Assembly: GCF_007678255.1 (NCBI RefSeq)
Contig: NZ_VEED01000001.1
Location: forward strand, 310,001 to 374,000
Source of the DNA: Bacillus sp. X1(2014)
GTDB taxonomy: Bacteria > Bacillota > Bacilli > Bacillales_B > DSM-18226
Direction: 5' to 3'
Length of the DNA: 64,000 nucleotides
In this document: positions 47,196 through 56,306 of the stretch, piece by piece
How positions within the stretch are numbered: the stretch's first letter is position 1
Layout: each line of letters starts with the position of its first letter
Notes under the pieces: model-generated
Seen by the model: the letters and a program-made list of their open reading frames with translations, nothing else
What the model was told of the DNA's origin: nothing
Databases searched by the model: none
Position numbers and translations under genes: made by a program

Positions 47196-47518
47196 TTTTC
47201 TTTGATTAGTAAACTCATATGACCATTAAGGATTTGCTGTGGACTCTTTAGTTGAAAGCAATTGGCCGTATTAGAAAAATCAATTTTCATTTGCTCATCA
47301 AAAAAAACTGTTTTTGATTTTTCCACATAAACCGTTCGATCATTTGTCTCAATCGCAATATCATCTGAATCTAGATTCGGGACAAACCACAATGCCACTA
47401 CCCCATTAACCGCACAACCACAGCCGTCGGTATCGTATTTTAGCTTTAAGTAGCCTTCTCGACCATTAACTCTTTGATTTATTTTTTCTGCTGCCGCTGC
47501 TGTTATATTGATCTCCAC
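47186..47518 (-). CDS. yqkB: HesB-like iron-sulfur biosynthesis family protein YqkB
   Basis: 110-residue protein with the HesB/IscA-like fold: GYLKLKYDTDGCGCAVNGV and TFQLKSPQQIL-like C_FQLKSPQQIL segment. Only the CGC pair resembles cluster cysteines; the C-terminal CxC of true IscA is absent, as in YqkB. The GTG at 47518 has AGGGGAGTAATCAAC and yields the family start; the open frame to 47560 is unsupported. Confidence 0.87.
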   Translation of the reverse strand: MEINITAAAAEKINQRVNGREGYLKLKYDTDGCGCAVNGVVALWFVPNLDSDDIAIETNDRTVYVEKSKTVFFDEQMKIDFSNTANCFQLKSPQQILNGHMSLLIKEKTD

Positions 47519-47596
47519 GTTGATTACTCCCCTCTGTTTAGCATATGGTGATTGTACCACATGTTACGTGAGGTTGATTCAACTTTGCTCATGGAT

Positions 47597-47932
47597 TTAA
47601 GTCTCCGTCATCCGGATGTCAGCAATGGCATCTATCGGAATCCGGTGCACCTCTTCAAAGCGGTCCAGCACATGAAGCCGTTGGGTCAGTTCGTCCCAGT
47701 AATGGATTTTGCCAATCACGATTTCATAGTTCCGATTTCGGTAATGGGTAATTGTAACGTACTGATCATACTCAATCGCTTCGGACAAAATCTCATTCAT
47801 CAATTCCAGCTGCTGTTCATCCATCTCTCGTTTCTGTTCATACCGATCTTCCTTCACCCAATCCCTGAGTAATTTCACATGCTCAGGAAGCATCATCGAT
47901 GTCCATTTGATCCTTCCGCGATCACGAATCAT
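47597..47932 (-). CDS. YolD-like protein
   Basis: 111-residue YolD-family protein (DRGRIKWTSMMLPEHVKLLRDW; YDQYVTITHYRNRNYEIVIGKIHYWD), a small SH3-like protein that accompanies UvrX-type Y-family polymerases. It lies 17 bases after uvrX and is preceded by AGAAGGAGAGGCGT. B. subtilis carries the same pair as yqjW-yqjX and uvrX-yolD. Role in DNA damage tolerance is inferred from this pairing. Confidence 0.88.
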   Translation of the reverse strand: MIRDRGRIKWTSMMLPEHVKLLRDWVKEDRYEQKREMDEQQLELMNEILSEAIEYDQYVTITHYRNRNYEIVIGKIHYWDELTQRLHVLDRFEEVHRIPIDAIADIRMTET

Positions 47933-47949
47933 ACGCCTCTCCTTCTTTC

Positions 47950-49209
47950 CTATCTTTTATGTCCGCCGACAAGTGTAGCCCGGTGCTTAGCGGTTCCGGC
48001 AGCCGTATAAGAAACAGCGCGCAACAAGGAACCCGAGCCAAAGCGTCTGCGCACCGTATCTACCACATAGCCAAGCTCACGCCGCTTATAGGCACCCATG
48101 TCGAAAAGATCCAGCTGGAGCTCAAGGTCATCAACAATATTGCTGATGGCAATCGAAATTTGCCGCACCGTCTTTCCAGAGTAATGCTCATGAAATAATT
48201 CAAGGCAAACACGATAAAGCTCCATCGTCACATTTGTTGGCTGTCCGATCGTTCTCGAGCGATGAAAACCGCCGCCAAATTCGTCCTGACTATAGCCAAC
48301 TCCGAGACTAATCGTTCTCCCTGCCTTTCGATGCGTCCGTGCCCTTCTCGCTACCTCCTCACACATTTCTAAAATGACCGTCTTAATTTCCGCTTCCTCT
48401 TTATAGTCCCTTAACAGAATTTGACTTTTTCCAAAGCTAATCTGCCCTTGAATAAGCGGTGCACCCAATTCAGAGAGATCAACACCCCAGGCATGATAAT
48501 AAAGCTGGTTTCCCATGATGCCAAATTTCTTTTCCAACATTTCTAAATCATAGCGGGCAAGCTGACCGACATTAAAAATACCCATTCCATTTAATGTTTT
48601 TTCCACGCGTCTGCCGATCCCCCACATTTCTCTAAGCGGCGATACATTCCAAAGCTTGGTTTGGACATCTTCATACGTCCACTCGGCCACTCCTTTTTTC
48701 TTGGCATCAAGGTCAAGACATAGCTTAGACAGCAGCATGTTTGGGCCAATTCCAATGGCACATGGCAACTGAAACTCCCGTTCAATATCATTCTTTATTT
48801 TTTGGGCGATCGTGTGGGCATCCCCCCACAACTGCATCGCACCATCCACTTTAATAAAGCTTTCATCGACGCTATAGACATGAATTGCTTCTTTTGGAAC
48901 ATAGCGATTAAATACACGCGAAATTTCTGTTGCAATTCGTAAATACGTGGCCATTTTGGGCTCAACAATTTGAATCCTAGGGTCTTTGGGAATCTCGAAC
49001 ATCCGGGAACCCGTTTTGATGCCAAATTCTTTTTTCATCCGCGGCGAAGCAGCAAGGACAATACTTCCCTGCCGCTCTTTTTGACCGACAACAGCTAAAT
49101 AACATTCCATTGGGTCAAGGCCGTGCATGACAGCCGAACAACTAGCATAGAAGCTCTTCATGTCTACACATAAAATTTTATTTTGCGGCAGTACGCTGTA
49201 ATCCACCAT
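47950..49209 (-). CDS. uvrX: Y-family DNA polymerase, UvrX/YqjW type
   Basis: 419-residue translesion polymerase. Catalytic acidic residues in VDMKSFYASCSAV (near 16) and SVDESFIKVDG (near 115); helix-hairpin-helix region REMWGIGRRVEKTLNGMGI; C-terminal little finger. The CSAV/DPMECYLAVVG pattern marks the UvrX subgroup rather than DinB. Preceded by LexA-type boxes, so SOS-induced. A second Y-family polymerase (dinB) is in this window. Confidence 0.92.
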   Translation of the reverse strand: MVDYSVLPQNKILCVDMKSFYASCSAVMHGLDPMECYLAVVGQKERQGSIVLAASPRMKKEFGIKTGSRMFEIPKDPRIQIVEPKMATYLRIATEISRVFNRYVPKEAIHVYSVDESFIKVDGAMQLWGDAHTIAQKIKNDIEREFQLPCAIGIGPNMLLSKLCLDLDAKKKGVAEWTYEDVQTKLWNVSPLREMWGIGRRVEKTLNGMGIFNVGQLARYDLEMLEKKFGIMGNQLYYHAWGVDLSELGAPLIQGQISFGKSQILLRDYKEEAEIKTVILEMCEEVARRARTHRKAGRTISLGVGYSQDEFGGGFHRSRTIGQPTNVTMELYRVCLELFHEHYSGKTVRQISIAISNIVDDLELQLDLFDMGAYKRRELGYVVDTVRRRFGSGSLLRAVSYTAAGTAKHRATLVGGHKR

Positions 49210-49234
49210 GACTGATCCCTCACACCTTAAATAT

Positions 49235-49248
49235 CGAACATTCGTTCC
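49235..49248. promoter_or_regulatory. LexA (SOS) box upstream of uvrX
   Basis: CGAACATTCGTTCC, near-perfect match to the Bacillus LexA consensus CGAACRNRYGTTYC, 26 bases before uvrX. Confidence 0.85.
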
Positions 49249-49273
49249 TTTTTATTATATTCATTATCATAAG

Positions 49274-49287
49274 CGAATATGCGTTCG
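49274..49287. promoter_or_regulatory. Second, weaker LexA-like box
   Basis: CGAATATGCGTTCG, two mismatches to consensus, 26 bases from the first box in the uvrX-yqzH divergent intergenic region. Confidence 0.5.
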
Positions 49288-49369
49288 TATTCAATGGAAA
49301 TTTTTTTAACATTTATTCATTTATGGAAGCTCTATAAAAAATAGTATAATGTGAGTGAGGTGCATGTTT

Positions 49370-49561
49370 ATGGATAAAAAACTAGTTGTGAAGATGATTA
49401 GAAATTGTTTTAAACAATATTACGAAGCGGACTCCATGCCTATTGGTGAAAAGGATTTGGAGATGCTCACAAAGCGAATACTCCAATTAAAAGAGGACGA
49501 ACCAGCTGCAAACTTATATGAAGTCATCAATGATACAGTGTATGAATTTTTAACAGGCTAA
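49370..49561 (+). CDS. yqzH: YqzH-like small protein
   Basis: 63-residue helical protein (KLVVKMIRNCFKQYYEA...LYEVINDTVYEFLTG), matching the YqzH family at its usual position beside yqjQ. Of three in-frame starts (GTG 49355, ATG 49364, ATG 49370), 49370 has the best spacing from GAGGTG. Function unknown. Confidence 0.8.
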   Translation: MDKKLVVKMIRNCFKQYYEADSMPIGEKDLEMLTKRILQLKEDEPAANLYEVINDTVYEFLTG

Positions 49562-49582
49562 TTAATACCTTCAAAACAAAAA

Positions 49583-49602
49583 AAGCCCCCGATAAGAGGC
49601 TT
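49583..49602. terminator. Bidirectional terminator between yqzH and yqjQ
   Basis: AAGCCCC / GAGGCTT (one G-U) with A-run before and, on the minus strand, TTTTTTTG after. Confidence 0.7.
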
Positions 49603-49615
49603 ACTGCTTCATTGT

Positions 49616-50413
49616 TTATTTTTGATTAAAAGCCCGTTTGCCAATCCGCTCAAACAGTCGGGGGAAGAGCACGTATACGACGCTTCCCATATTCATCCAA
49701 CGCGGCAAATTGATCTCCCTTGTTTTCGTCAGCATGCTGTCCACGACCTTTTCAGCAACATACTCGGGCTTGAGCATAAATCTCTGCACATTTTTAACAT
49801 AGGTGCCCTTTTCGTCAGCAATATTGAAGAAATTGGTAGCGATTGGGCCAGGATTCACAGAGGTCACAAGTACATTAAAATCTGCTAATTCCATCCGCAG
49901 TGAGTTGGTGTAACCAAGAACCGCATGCTTTGAGGCTGAATAGACACTCGATTTAGGCGTGGCAATTTTCCCAGCTTGGGAGGCAATATTGATTATATGC
50001 CCAAAACGCCTTTCACGCATTTTCGGCAGTACCATGCTTGTGCAGGCCATAAGCCCCACCACATTCACATCAAACATTCCCTTGATTTCATCCAATGTCG
50101 CCAAATGGGCTTCACGGAAAACTCCAAAACCAGCATTATTGACAAGAATATCAATATCTCCGATTGTATCGAAAATCCGTTGAAATATCTTCTGTACCTG
50201 AACTGTATCCGACACATCCAACTGATAAACAACCACTTTAACCGGATGCTTTTGCTGGAGATCCATTCGCAATTGTTCGAGTTTACCAATACTTCGGGCT
50301 AATAGCACAAGATTGGCACCGCTAGAAGCACATAGCTTGGCGATTTCCGCTCCAATCCCTCCAGAAGCACCAGTTATCACAATATTTTTACCTTTTAATT
50401 GTTCCCTAATCAT
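49616..50413 (-). CDS. yqjQ: Short-chain dehydrogenase/reductase YqjQ
   Basis: 265-residue classical SDR: cofactor loop TGASGGIGAEIA, NNAGFGV, catalytic S/Y/K (NIASQAG, YSASKHA) and PGPIATNF. Ends near a hydrophobic segment VVYVLFPRLF that may associate with membrane. It lies 30 bases after yqjP; substrate unknown. Confidence 0.9.
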   Translation of the reverse strand: MIREQLKGKNIVITGASGGIGAEIAKLCASSGANLVLLARSIGKLEQLRMDLQQKHPVKVVVYQLDVSDTVQVQKIFQRIFDTIGDIDILVNNAGFGVFREAHLATLDEIKGMFDVNVVGLMACTSMVLPKMRERRFGHIINIASQAGKIATPKSSVYSASKHAVLGYTNSLRMELADFNVLVTSVNPGPIATNFFNIADEKGTYVKNVQRFMLKPEYVAEKVVDSMLTKTREINLPRWMNMGSVVYVLFPRLFERIGKRAFNQK

Positions 50414-50443
50414 TTCTACACCTCATCTGAGTTGATTCCAAGG

Positions 50444-51406
50444 CTAAAAATTAGCCTGAAAAAGAACAGGATTTGTCCCCCTACTACTAATCTCCCCAAT
50501 AGATGATAAATAGTCAAGTTGTGCGACGGTTTCGGAAATGGTCAGCATTAGTTCGCGCTGGTAAACAGACGGAAACAAGCGTTTACAAATTTCAAATACG
50601 GTCAACTCTTCTTCTTTTAACCAGCTATGAACGGTCATGGCCCGCTCGTGCTGCCGCACTAATCGTTTATCAACCAACTCTGCTAACTTATAAACTTCCT
50701 CCCCATGCCCTGTATAGACACATTGAATAGGATACGAAAGCAGTTTCTTCATCGAGTCATTATGCTGAATCTGTGGCTTTGGTCTTTCAATTTCACCAGG
50801 GACCGGAGGCTCTAACAATGGATTGGGTGAAATATGTGCTAAAATCAAATCTCCGCCAATTAAAATCCCATCCTTTTCCCGGTACAGGGCAATGTGGCTT
50901 TGGGCATGACCCGGTGTTTCAATGACCTGCCATTCATTTAGCCCAGGAGGTCTCATTCCCTCATCAAGATGTCCGGTCAATGAGCGGTTGCATGAATATT
51001 TCAATGTTTTTCTTAAATTTGAAAGTAAAGGAAAGTATTCCTCAGGCAGACCGAACTCTAGAAAATGGACACGAAAAAATTCTTCTTGTTCTTGAAAAAA
51101 AGCTTCTGTAGGTTGAATCCATCGTTCATTCAGATGATGACCGTATACTTCTAAGGTATCTGGAAAAAAATCAAGCATCCCAACATGATCGGGATGATGA
51201 TGTGTTAGAATTACTTGCTCGATATCAGCTGGACTTAAGTCTAAATCCTCTAATTGCTTCTTAAACGACATCCAGGACTCTTCCGTTTTCACTCCCGCGT
51301 CAACAAGTGTTAAGCGATCGCCTTTAATCAAATAAACATTGACATCCCCAACCGCAAAAGGAGTTGGCACCGTAATTTTTGCTATTCCGTCTTTCCATTT
51401 TGTCAT
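50444..51406 (-). CDS. yqjP: Metallo-beta-lactamase-fold hydrolase YqjP
   Basis: 320 residues with the MBL signature LTHHHPDHVGM, second-metal-site histidine in ETPGHAQSHIAL and aspartate in LIGGDLIL, and terminal TGHGEE; the C-terminal winged-helix-like part (about 240-320) is as in the family. Operon with yqjQ. Substrate not known. Confidence 0.9.
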   Translation of the reverse strand: MTKWKDGIAKITVPTPFAVGDVNVYLIKGDRLTLVDAGVKTEESWMSFKKQLEDLDLSPADIEQVILTHHHPDHVGMLDFFPDTLEVYGHHLNERWIQPTEAFFQEQEEFFRVHFLEFGLPEEYFPLLSNLRKTLKYSCNRSLTGHLDEGMRPPGLNEWQVIETPGHAQSHIALYREKDGILIGGDLILAHISPNPLLEPPVPGEIERPKPQIQHNDSMKKLLSYPIQCVYTGHGEEVYKLAELVDKRLVRQHERAMTVHSWLKEEELTVFEICKRLFPSVYQRELMLTISETVAQLDYLSSIGEISSRGTNPVLFQANF

Positions 51407-51571
51407 TCCTAAATCCCCTTATCATTATTTTCAAATAAAGAATCCATTGATATAGATATGAACATTATGTGAAATTTATTATATATACTAAAGTGTAGCG
51501 ATATTTTAACCAAATGTCATTATAACTGCATAATTTTTTAGAAAAAATAAAAAATTCTCTAAATTTAGCTA

Positions 51572-51601
51572 TTGACAGATAGGTTGTTTATCTTGCATAA
51601 T
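51572..51601 (+). promoter_or_regulatory. Sigma-A promoter of the proI T-box transcript
   Basis: TTGACA, 18 bases, CATAAT, just before the T-box leader. Together with the leader it accounts for the gene-free stretch 51407-51936. Confidence 0.65.
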
Positions 51602-51605
51602 CTAG

Positions 51606-51860
51606 TAAAAATTTAATTCGTTAAAGCAATGAATAAGGCCAGTAAATGAGAAATGGCGAAAGAGAGTGAAGTTCGACGGCTGAAAGACTTCACCGCCCTC
51701 TTAATCATTGAACCTACCTTAGGAGCACTTAGGAAAACCTAACGCATATCCGGCGTTATCGGAGTCAAGTGAACCCTTATGGAAATGATGTGAGGGTAAT
51801 GAAGGTGGTACCACGGAAGTTAGACCTTTCGTCCTTTACGGATGAGGGGTCTTTTTGTTT
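51606..51860 (+). ncRNA. T-box riboswitch, proline-type, for proI
   Basis: Stem I with AGAGAG and GAAGTTC near 51660-51675; specifier-loop side TTGAA-CCT-ACC at 51708-51718 gives codon CCU (Pro); the conserved T-box AAGGTGGTACCACGG at 51802-51816; terminator 51822-51852. Uncharged tRNA-Pro should allow read-through. Confidence 0.92.
51822..51852 (+). terminator. T-box regulated terminator
   Basis: AGACCTTTCGTCC / GGATGAGGGGTCT (13 bp with G-U pairs) followed by TTTTTGTTTT; competes with the antiterminator containing the T-box sequence. Confidence 0.88.
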
Positions 51861-51870
51861 TATTCTAAGA

Positions 51871-51912
51871 AAAGCTTCAGCGCCAGTCGCCCCTAGGCAC
51901 TGAAGCTAGACA
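51871..51912 (+). repeat. Short copy of repeat family A between T-box and proI
   Basis: AAGCTTCAGCGCC ... AGGCACTGAAGCTAGAC: CTTCAG / CTGAAG inverted ends of the family A type. It sits 25 bases before the proI start, after the terminator. Confidence 0.65.
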
Positions 51913-51936
51913 CGGGAAAATAAAGGAGGAATATAC

Positions 51937-52782
51937 ATGAAAAAAATTGCAATTATTGGTGCAGGATCGATGGCGGAAGCATTCATTTCAGGAATTCTTG
52001 AAAATGGTTTTATTGATAAAAAAAATATATGGATCACAAACAATTCTAATCAAGAAAGATTAACTGCCTTAGAAACACGTTATGGAATTCAAACGACTTA
52101 TAATTTGAATGAACTGTTTGATCAAACAGACATTGTGATGTTAGCCATGAAACCCAAGGACGTCGCCACTGCCATTCACTCAATTCGTGAACACTTAACA
52201 GAGCAGATGCTCGTAGTTTCTGTCTTAGCAGGTGTATCCATGGATACCATTGAAACATTAGCAAGAATACCACTTGCGATTGTAAGGTCGATGCCAAATA
52301 CCTCGGCAGCTGTTGGAAAATCGGCCACTGCTGTAGCCGTGAATCATCGTGTTACCGATTCTCAGTTAGAAACAACTAAAAACTTATTTGGAACTGTCGG
52401 CTTAGCTTCCGTTGTGGAGGAAGCACAGTTAGATGCCGTTACTGGCCTTTCCGGAAGTGGTCCTGCCTATATTTATTATCTAATTGAAGCAATGGAGAAA
52501 AGTGCCGTTGAAGTAGGTCTTGAAAAAGAGATGGCCAGTGAATTGATTGTACAAACACTGCTTGGTGCAGCCGAAATGGTCAAAAACTCAAGTAAGTCCT
52601 CTACCCAGCTGCGTAAAGATGTAACAAGCCCTGGCGGAACTACAGAAGCTGGGATTCGAGTACTTGAGGAACATGGGGTCCAAGAAGCATTCATTTCTTG
52701 TATCAAAGCAGCTACGGCCCAATCTAAAAAAATGGGAATGGAATTAAGTTCTAAGCTTCAAACTGCTGACCAACCTTCCTAA
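51937..52782 (+). CDS. proI: Pyrroline-5-carboxylate reductase ProI
   Basis: 281-residue NAD(P)H-dependent enzyme making proline in the last biosynthetic step. Rossmann start KKIAIIGAGSMAEAFISGIL, VRSMPNTSAAVG, and the C-terminal signature (DAVTGLSGSGPAYIYYLIEA; SPGGTTEAGIRVLEEHG). ATG 51937 has AAAGGAGGAATATAC. A proline T-box upstream marks this as the anabolic copy, like B. subtilis proI. Confidence 0.95.
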   Translation: MKKIAIIGAGSMAEAFISGILENGFIDKKNIWITNNSNQERLTALETRYGIQTTYNLNELFDQTDIVMLAMKPKDVATAIHSIREHLTEQMLVVSVLAGVSMDTIETLARIPLAIVRSMPNTSAAVGKSATAVAVNHRVTDSQLETTKNLFGTVGLASVVEEAQLDAVTGLSGSGPAYIYYLIEAMEKSAVEVGLEKEMASELIVQTLLGAAEMVKNSSKSSTQLRKDVTSPGGTTEAGIRVLEEHGVQEAFISCIKAATAQSKKMGMELSSKLQTADQPS

Positions 52783-52840
52783 ATTGGCTTTTTGCCTTTA
52801 TTACATTAAACTAGGAAAAAAGGCTAGGGAAGTGTCAGGC

Positions 52841-53980
52841 ATGCTAACGCTCTTATTTTCTTTAGGAATTCTAGTCTGGATTATCTTTCTTATAGACGGA
52901 ATAATTGGTTTGCGAACAATAGATCCATTAGAAAAAGAAGCAGGCTTAGAGCATGGATCATTGTTGTCTGTAGTGGTTGCTGCCCGTAATGAAGAAAAGC
53001 AAATAGCTGCAAGTATCCTCAGCCAGTTAGAGCAAACCTACAAAAATGTAGAATGGATTCTCGTCAACGATCGGTCTACTGATGCCACAGGTAATATCAT
53101 GGACGAATTAACAACAAAAGACCCGCGCATAAAGGTCATCCATATTGAAAAATTACCTGAGGGCTGGCTTGGGAAGAATAACGCCTTGTACACGGGTGCA
53201 CGCCAAGCTTCAGGTAGATGGCTTTTGTTTACTGATGCAGACATACAATTTGAAAAACAAGCATTCGCAAAAGCGCTCCATTATTTTGAAAGGAATGACT
53301 TGGATCACCTAACTGCTGCGCCAAACTTAAGCGCTAACCGGTTTTGGTTAAAAACATTTGTTGCCTTTTTCATGTTTGGCTTTTCATATTTCAAACGTCC
53401 GTGGTTAGCCAACAACCCAAAATCAAAGATTGGAACAGGAATCGGCGCTTTTAATCTAGTTTTAAAAGAAGCTTATGAGTCTTTTGGAACACACGAAAGA
53501 ATAAAAATGCGCCCGGATGATGACTTACAGCTCGGAATGAAAATGAAAAAAGCTGGTTATCAGCAAAGTATTGTGACGGCATTACATTTAATCGAAGTAG
53601 AATGGTATGGAAGTTTAAAAGAAGCTTTCATCGGCCTAGAAAAGAATACATTTGCCGGATTACACTACCGAATCAGCATGGTGGCTTTTGCAATCCTCGG
53701 GGTTTTTATCACTAACGTTTTGCCCTTTGTGACGATTTTTTCCGGAAACAAGACTGTTGCCCTATTATCCTTTGGAAATATCATGCTAAGCGGAATACTT
53801 TATGTAGTGGTCATAAAAAAATTAACCCTATTCTCTCCGCTCATGTTTTTGGTTTTGCCAATCACTGCCCTGTTGTTTATATATTCGATTATTCGGGCGA
53901 GCCTTCTAACCTTTAAACGCGGCGGTATTGTTTGGAGGGGAACCACCTATCGGTTAAGCGAACTCAGAGAAAAAGAGTAG
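52841..53980 (+). CDS. Membrane-bound family 2 glycosyltransferase
   Basis: 379-residue GT2-type transferase: N-terminal membrane helix (about 1-22), catalytic domain with SVVVAARNEEKQIAAS, VNDRSTDATG, the DxD in FTDADIQF and a QxxxW-like region (RPDDDLQLGMKMKKAGY), then about three C-terminal helices. ATG 52841 follows AGGGAAGTGTCAGGC; the frame runs back to a TTG at 52784 without a site. Resembles carotenoid/lipid glycosyltransferases; the acceptor is unknown. Downstream of proI but not known to be related to proline. Confidence 0.85.
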   Translation: MLTLLFSLGILVWIIFLIDGIIGLRTIDPLEKEAGLEHGSLLSVVVAARNEEKQIAASILSQLEQTYKNVEWILVNDRSTDATGNIMDELTTKDPRIKVIHIEKLPEGWLGKNNALYTGARQASGRWLLFTDADIQFEKQAFAKALHYFERNDLDHLTAAPNLSANRFWLKTFVAFFMFGFSYFKRPWLANNPKSKIGTGIGAFNLVLKEAYESFGTHERIKMRPDDDLQLGMKMKKAGYQQSIVTALHLIEVEWYGSLKEAFIGLEKNTFAGLHYRISMVAFAILGVFITNVLPFVTIFSGNKTVALLSFGNIMLSGILYVVVIKKLTLFSPLMFLVLPITALLFIYSIIRASLLTFKRGGIVWRGTTYRLSELREKE

Positions 53981-54000
53981 GAGCTAAGTTTTTTCAATAA

Positions 54001-54034
54001 AACATTCCTTTTGCTATACTAAAAAAGGAATGTT
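54001..54034 (+). terminator. Terminator after the glycosyltransferase gene
   Basis: Perfect 12-bp arms AACATTCCTTTT / AAAAGGAATGTT followed by TATTTTTG. Confidence 0.82.
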
Positions 54035-54060
54035 TATTTTTGATTTCGGGAGGCTTCTAA

Positions 54061-55080
54061 ATGGCAGCAAAACTATTTTCCCCCTATACCATAAAGGGTA
54101 TCACACTTAAAAATCGGATTGTGATGGCACCGATGTGCATGTATTCGAGCCATAACGAAGATGGCCATATCCAAAACTGGCATCGAACTCACTATACAAC
54201 CAGAGCCGTCGGGCAGGTTGGGCTGATTATAGTTGAAGCAACTTCCGTAACACCTCAAGGAAGGATTTCAACTAGAGATTTAGGTATATGGGGCGATGAC
54301 CATATAGAGGGCTTTACTGAGCTTGTTGGTCTGATGAAGGAGCAGGGTGCCAAAACAGGCATTCAACTCGCCCATGCCGGCAGAAAAGCCAGATTAGAAG
54401 GTGAAATTCTTGCCCCATCTGCACTAGCTTTTGACGAAAACATGAAAATACCAAAGGAAATGTCAATTTCAGACATCAAAGATACCATTGAAGCATTTAA
54501 AAAAGGGGCGGAGCGTGCAGCAAAAGCCGGTTTCGATGTGATTGAAATCCATGGAGCTCATGGGTACCTTATCAATGAATTCCTATCACCTCTGTCCAAT
54601 AAAAGAACCGACGAATACGGTGGCTCTGCCCAAAACCGCTACAGATTCCTCCGAGAAGTGATTGATGCAGTAACAACCGTTTGGGAAGGCCCATTATTTG
54701 TGAGAGTTTCTGCACATGATTACCACGAAGAAGGGTTATCACCAAATGATTACATAACTTATAGTCAATGGATGAAAGAACAGGGTGTCGATTTAATCGA
54801 TGTAAGTTCTGGTGCGGTTGTCCCTGCCCATATTGACGTATATCCTGGATACCAAGTAAAATACTCTGAAACCATTAAGAATGGTGCTAGTATTTCCACC
54901 GGCGCTGTAGGGTTAATTACTACAGGGATTCAAGCAGAAGAAATTTTACAAAATGAAAGAGCAGATTTAGTCTTCTTAGCTCGTGAATTACTTCGCGATC
55001 CATATTGGCCGCGGACTGCAGCCAAGGAACTTGGAGTAAGTATCGAAGGACCAAAGCCATACGAACGCGGCTGGATTTGA
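54061..55080 (+). CDS. namA: NADPH dehydrogenase NamA (old yellow enzyme)
   Basis: 339-residue FMN ene-reductase of the YqjM class. The class-defining C26 and Y28 (MAPMCMYSS) are present, as are the substrate-binding pair HGAH (near 164-167) and FMN-site [13 protein letters not shown] 54061 has CGGGAGGCTTCTAA. It reduces activated alkenes and nitro compounds; physiologically a detoxification or oxidative-stress enzyme. Single-gene unit with its own terminator. Confidence 0.95.
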   Translation: MAAKLFSPYTIKGITLKNRIVMAPMCMYSSHNEDGHIQNWHRTHYTTRAVGQVGLIIVEATSVTPQGRISTRDLGIWGDDHIEGFTELVGLMKEQGAKTGIQLAHAGRKARLEGEILAPSALAFDENMKIPKEMSISDIKDTIEAFKKGAERAAKAGFDVIEIHGAHGYLINEFLSPLSNKRTDEYGGSAQNRYRFLREVIDAVTTVWEGPLFVRVSAHDYHEEGLSPNDYITYSQWMKEQGVDLIDVSSGAVVPAHIDVYPGYQVKYSETIKNGASISTGAVGLITTGIQAEEILQNERADLVFLARELLRDPYWPRTAAKELGVSIEGPKPYERGWI

Positions 55081-55092
55081 ATCGTATAAATC

Positions 55093-55128
55093 AAACGCAC
55101 TTACCTAATTTTTATGGTAAGTGCGTTT
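55093..55128. terminator. Bidirectional terminator between namA and rnz
   Basis: AAACGCACTTACC / GGTAAGTGCGTTT (13 bp) with T-run after. Confidence 0.88.
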
Positions 55129-55133
55129 TTACA

Positions 55134-56057
55134 TTACTTGAGCGGCAGGTTTATTTCTTTAAAATCCTCAGCAATATTCGTATTCGGGAATACTTCTTTC
55201 GCCTCATCTACTAATTCTTGCCAAGCATTTCGATCATAACGAGAGCTAATGTGGGTTAGACATAACAGCTTACAACCGGCCTTATTTGCAACATCGGCAG
55301 CTTGATGTGTGGTTGAATGAAAATAGTCATGGGCCAGCTTTTCTTCATTAGCAGAAAAAGTTGCTTCATGTACCAATAGATCGGCATTCTTAGCCAAGAA
55401 AATTGCATTTTCGCAATAACGGGTATCACCTAAAATTGTAACAACTCTCCCCTTCTGTTCCGGCCCAAGAAACTCATTGGGATCAATTGTCCTTCCGTCA
55501 TCTAGGGTTACGGTTTCACCATTCTTTATTTTTCTAAAAATAGGTCCAGGCTGTACACCCGCTTCCTTCAACTTATCAGCAAGCAATGTTCCAGGTCTGT
55601 CCTTTTCTACAATTCGATACCCATAGGAAGGTATACCGTGATCAAGCCGTCTGACTTCCACCGTAAACTGCTCATCTTCAAAAATAATTCCCTCTTCAAT
55701 TTCAATAACAACTAAAGGATATTTCAAATAAGTCTGGCTTATCGATAGGCTGACATGAATATAGTCTTTTATCCCTTTGGGGCCATAAACCGTTACCTCA
55801 GATTCCCCGCCTTGAAAAGAGCGGCTCGATAATAATCCTGGCAGCCCGTAGATATGATCACCGTGAAGGTGGGTAATAAAGATTTTTTCAATTCGCCGCG
55901 GTTTTATAGAAGTATGTAAAATTTGATGCTGGGTAGCCTCACCGGCATCGAATAACCAAACAGACCCCCGCTCCTCAAGCAATTTCAGTGCAATAGACGT
56001 GACATTGCGGAGTTTTGCCGGCATTCCAGCCCCTGTTCCTAGGAAAAAAATATCCAC
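55134..56057 (-). CDS. rnz: Ribonuclease Z
   Basis: 307-residue tRNA 3'-processing endonuclease. Zinc motif THLHGDH (H63, H65, D67, H68) and the exosite/flexible arm region ([21 protein letters not shown]) are present, with LGDTRYCEN and [10 protein letters not shown] completing the metal site. Transcribed convergently with namA. Confidence 0.95.
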   Translation of the reverse strand: MDIFFLGTGAGMPAKLRNVTSIALKLLEERGSVWLFDAGEATQHQILHTSIKPRRIEKIFITHLHGDHIYGLPGLLSSRSFQGGESEVTVYGPKGIKDYIHVSLSISQTYLKYPLVVIEIEEGIIFEDEQFTVEVRRLDHGIPSYGYRIVEKDRPGTLLADKLKEAGVQPGPIFRKIKNGETVTLDDGRTIDPNEFLGPEQKGRVVTILGDTRYCENAIFLAKNADLLVHEATFSANEEKLAHDYFHSTTHQAADVANKAGCKLLCLTHISSRYDRNAWQELVDEAKEVFPNTNIAEDFKEINLPLK

Positions 56058-56306
56058 AATAATAAACTCCTCTCAAATTCCGTTCCTTTGTTTCCAATAT
56101 TGATAATATAGCACAAACAAATATTATTTTCTCCCCTAAGGGCAGTAGTGAAAAGTGAATATCAGGAATTATTATGTGAAAAATAAAAGAAATTGTCTAA
56201 TTGCGTTGTATTATTTTTGCGAAGTCTAGTCGAATGAGATAAAATCAAACAATATAAACATAAGAGTAACATGCATTTTTACATAAAAGGAAAAGAGGTA
56301 TTTACT

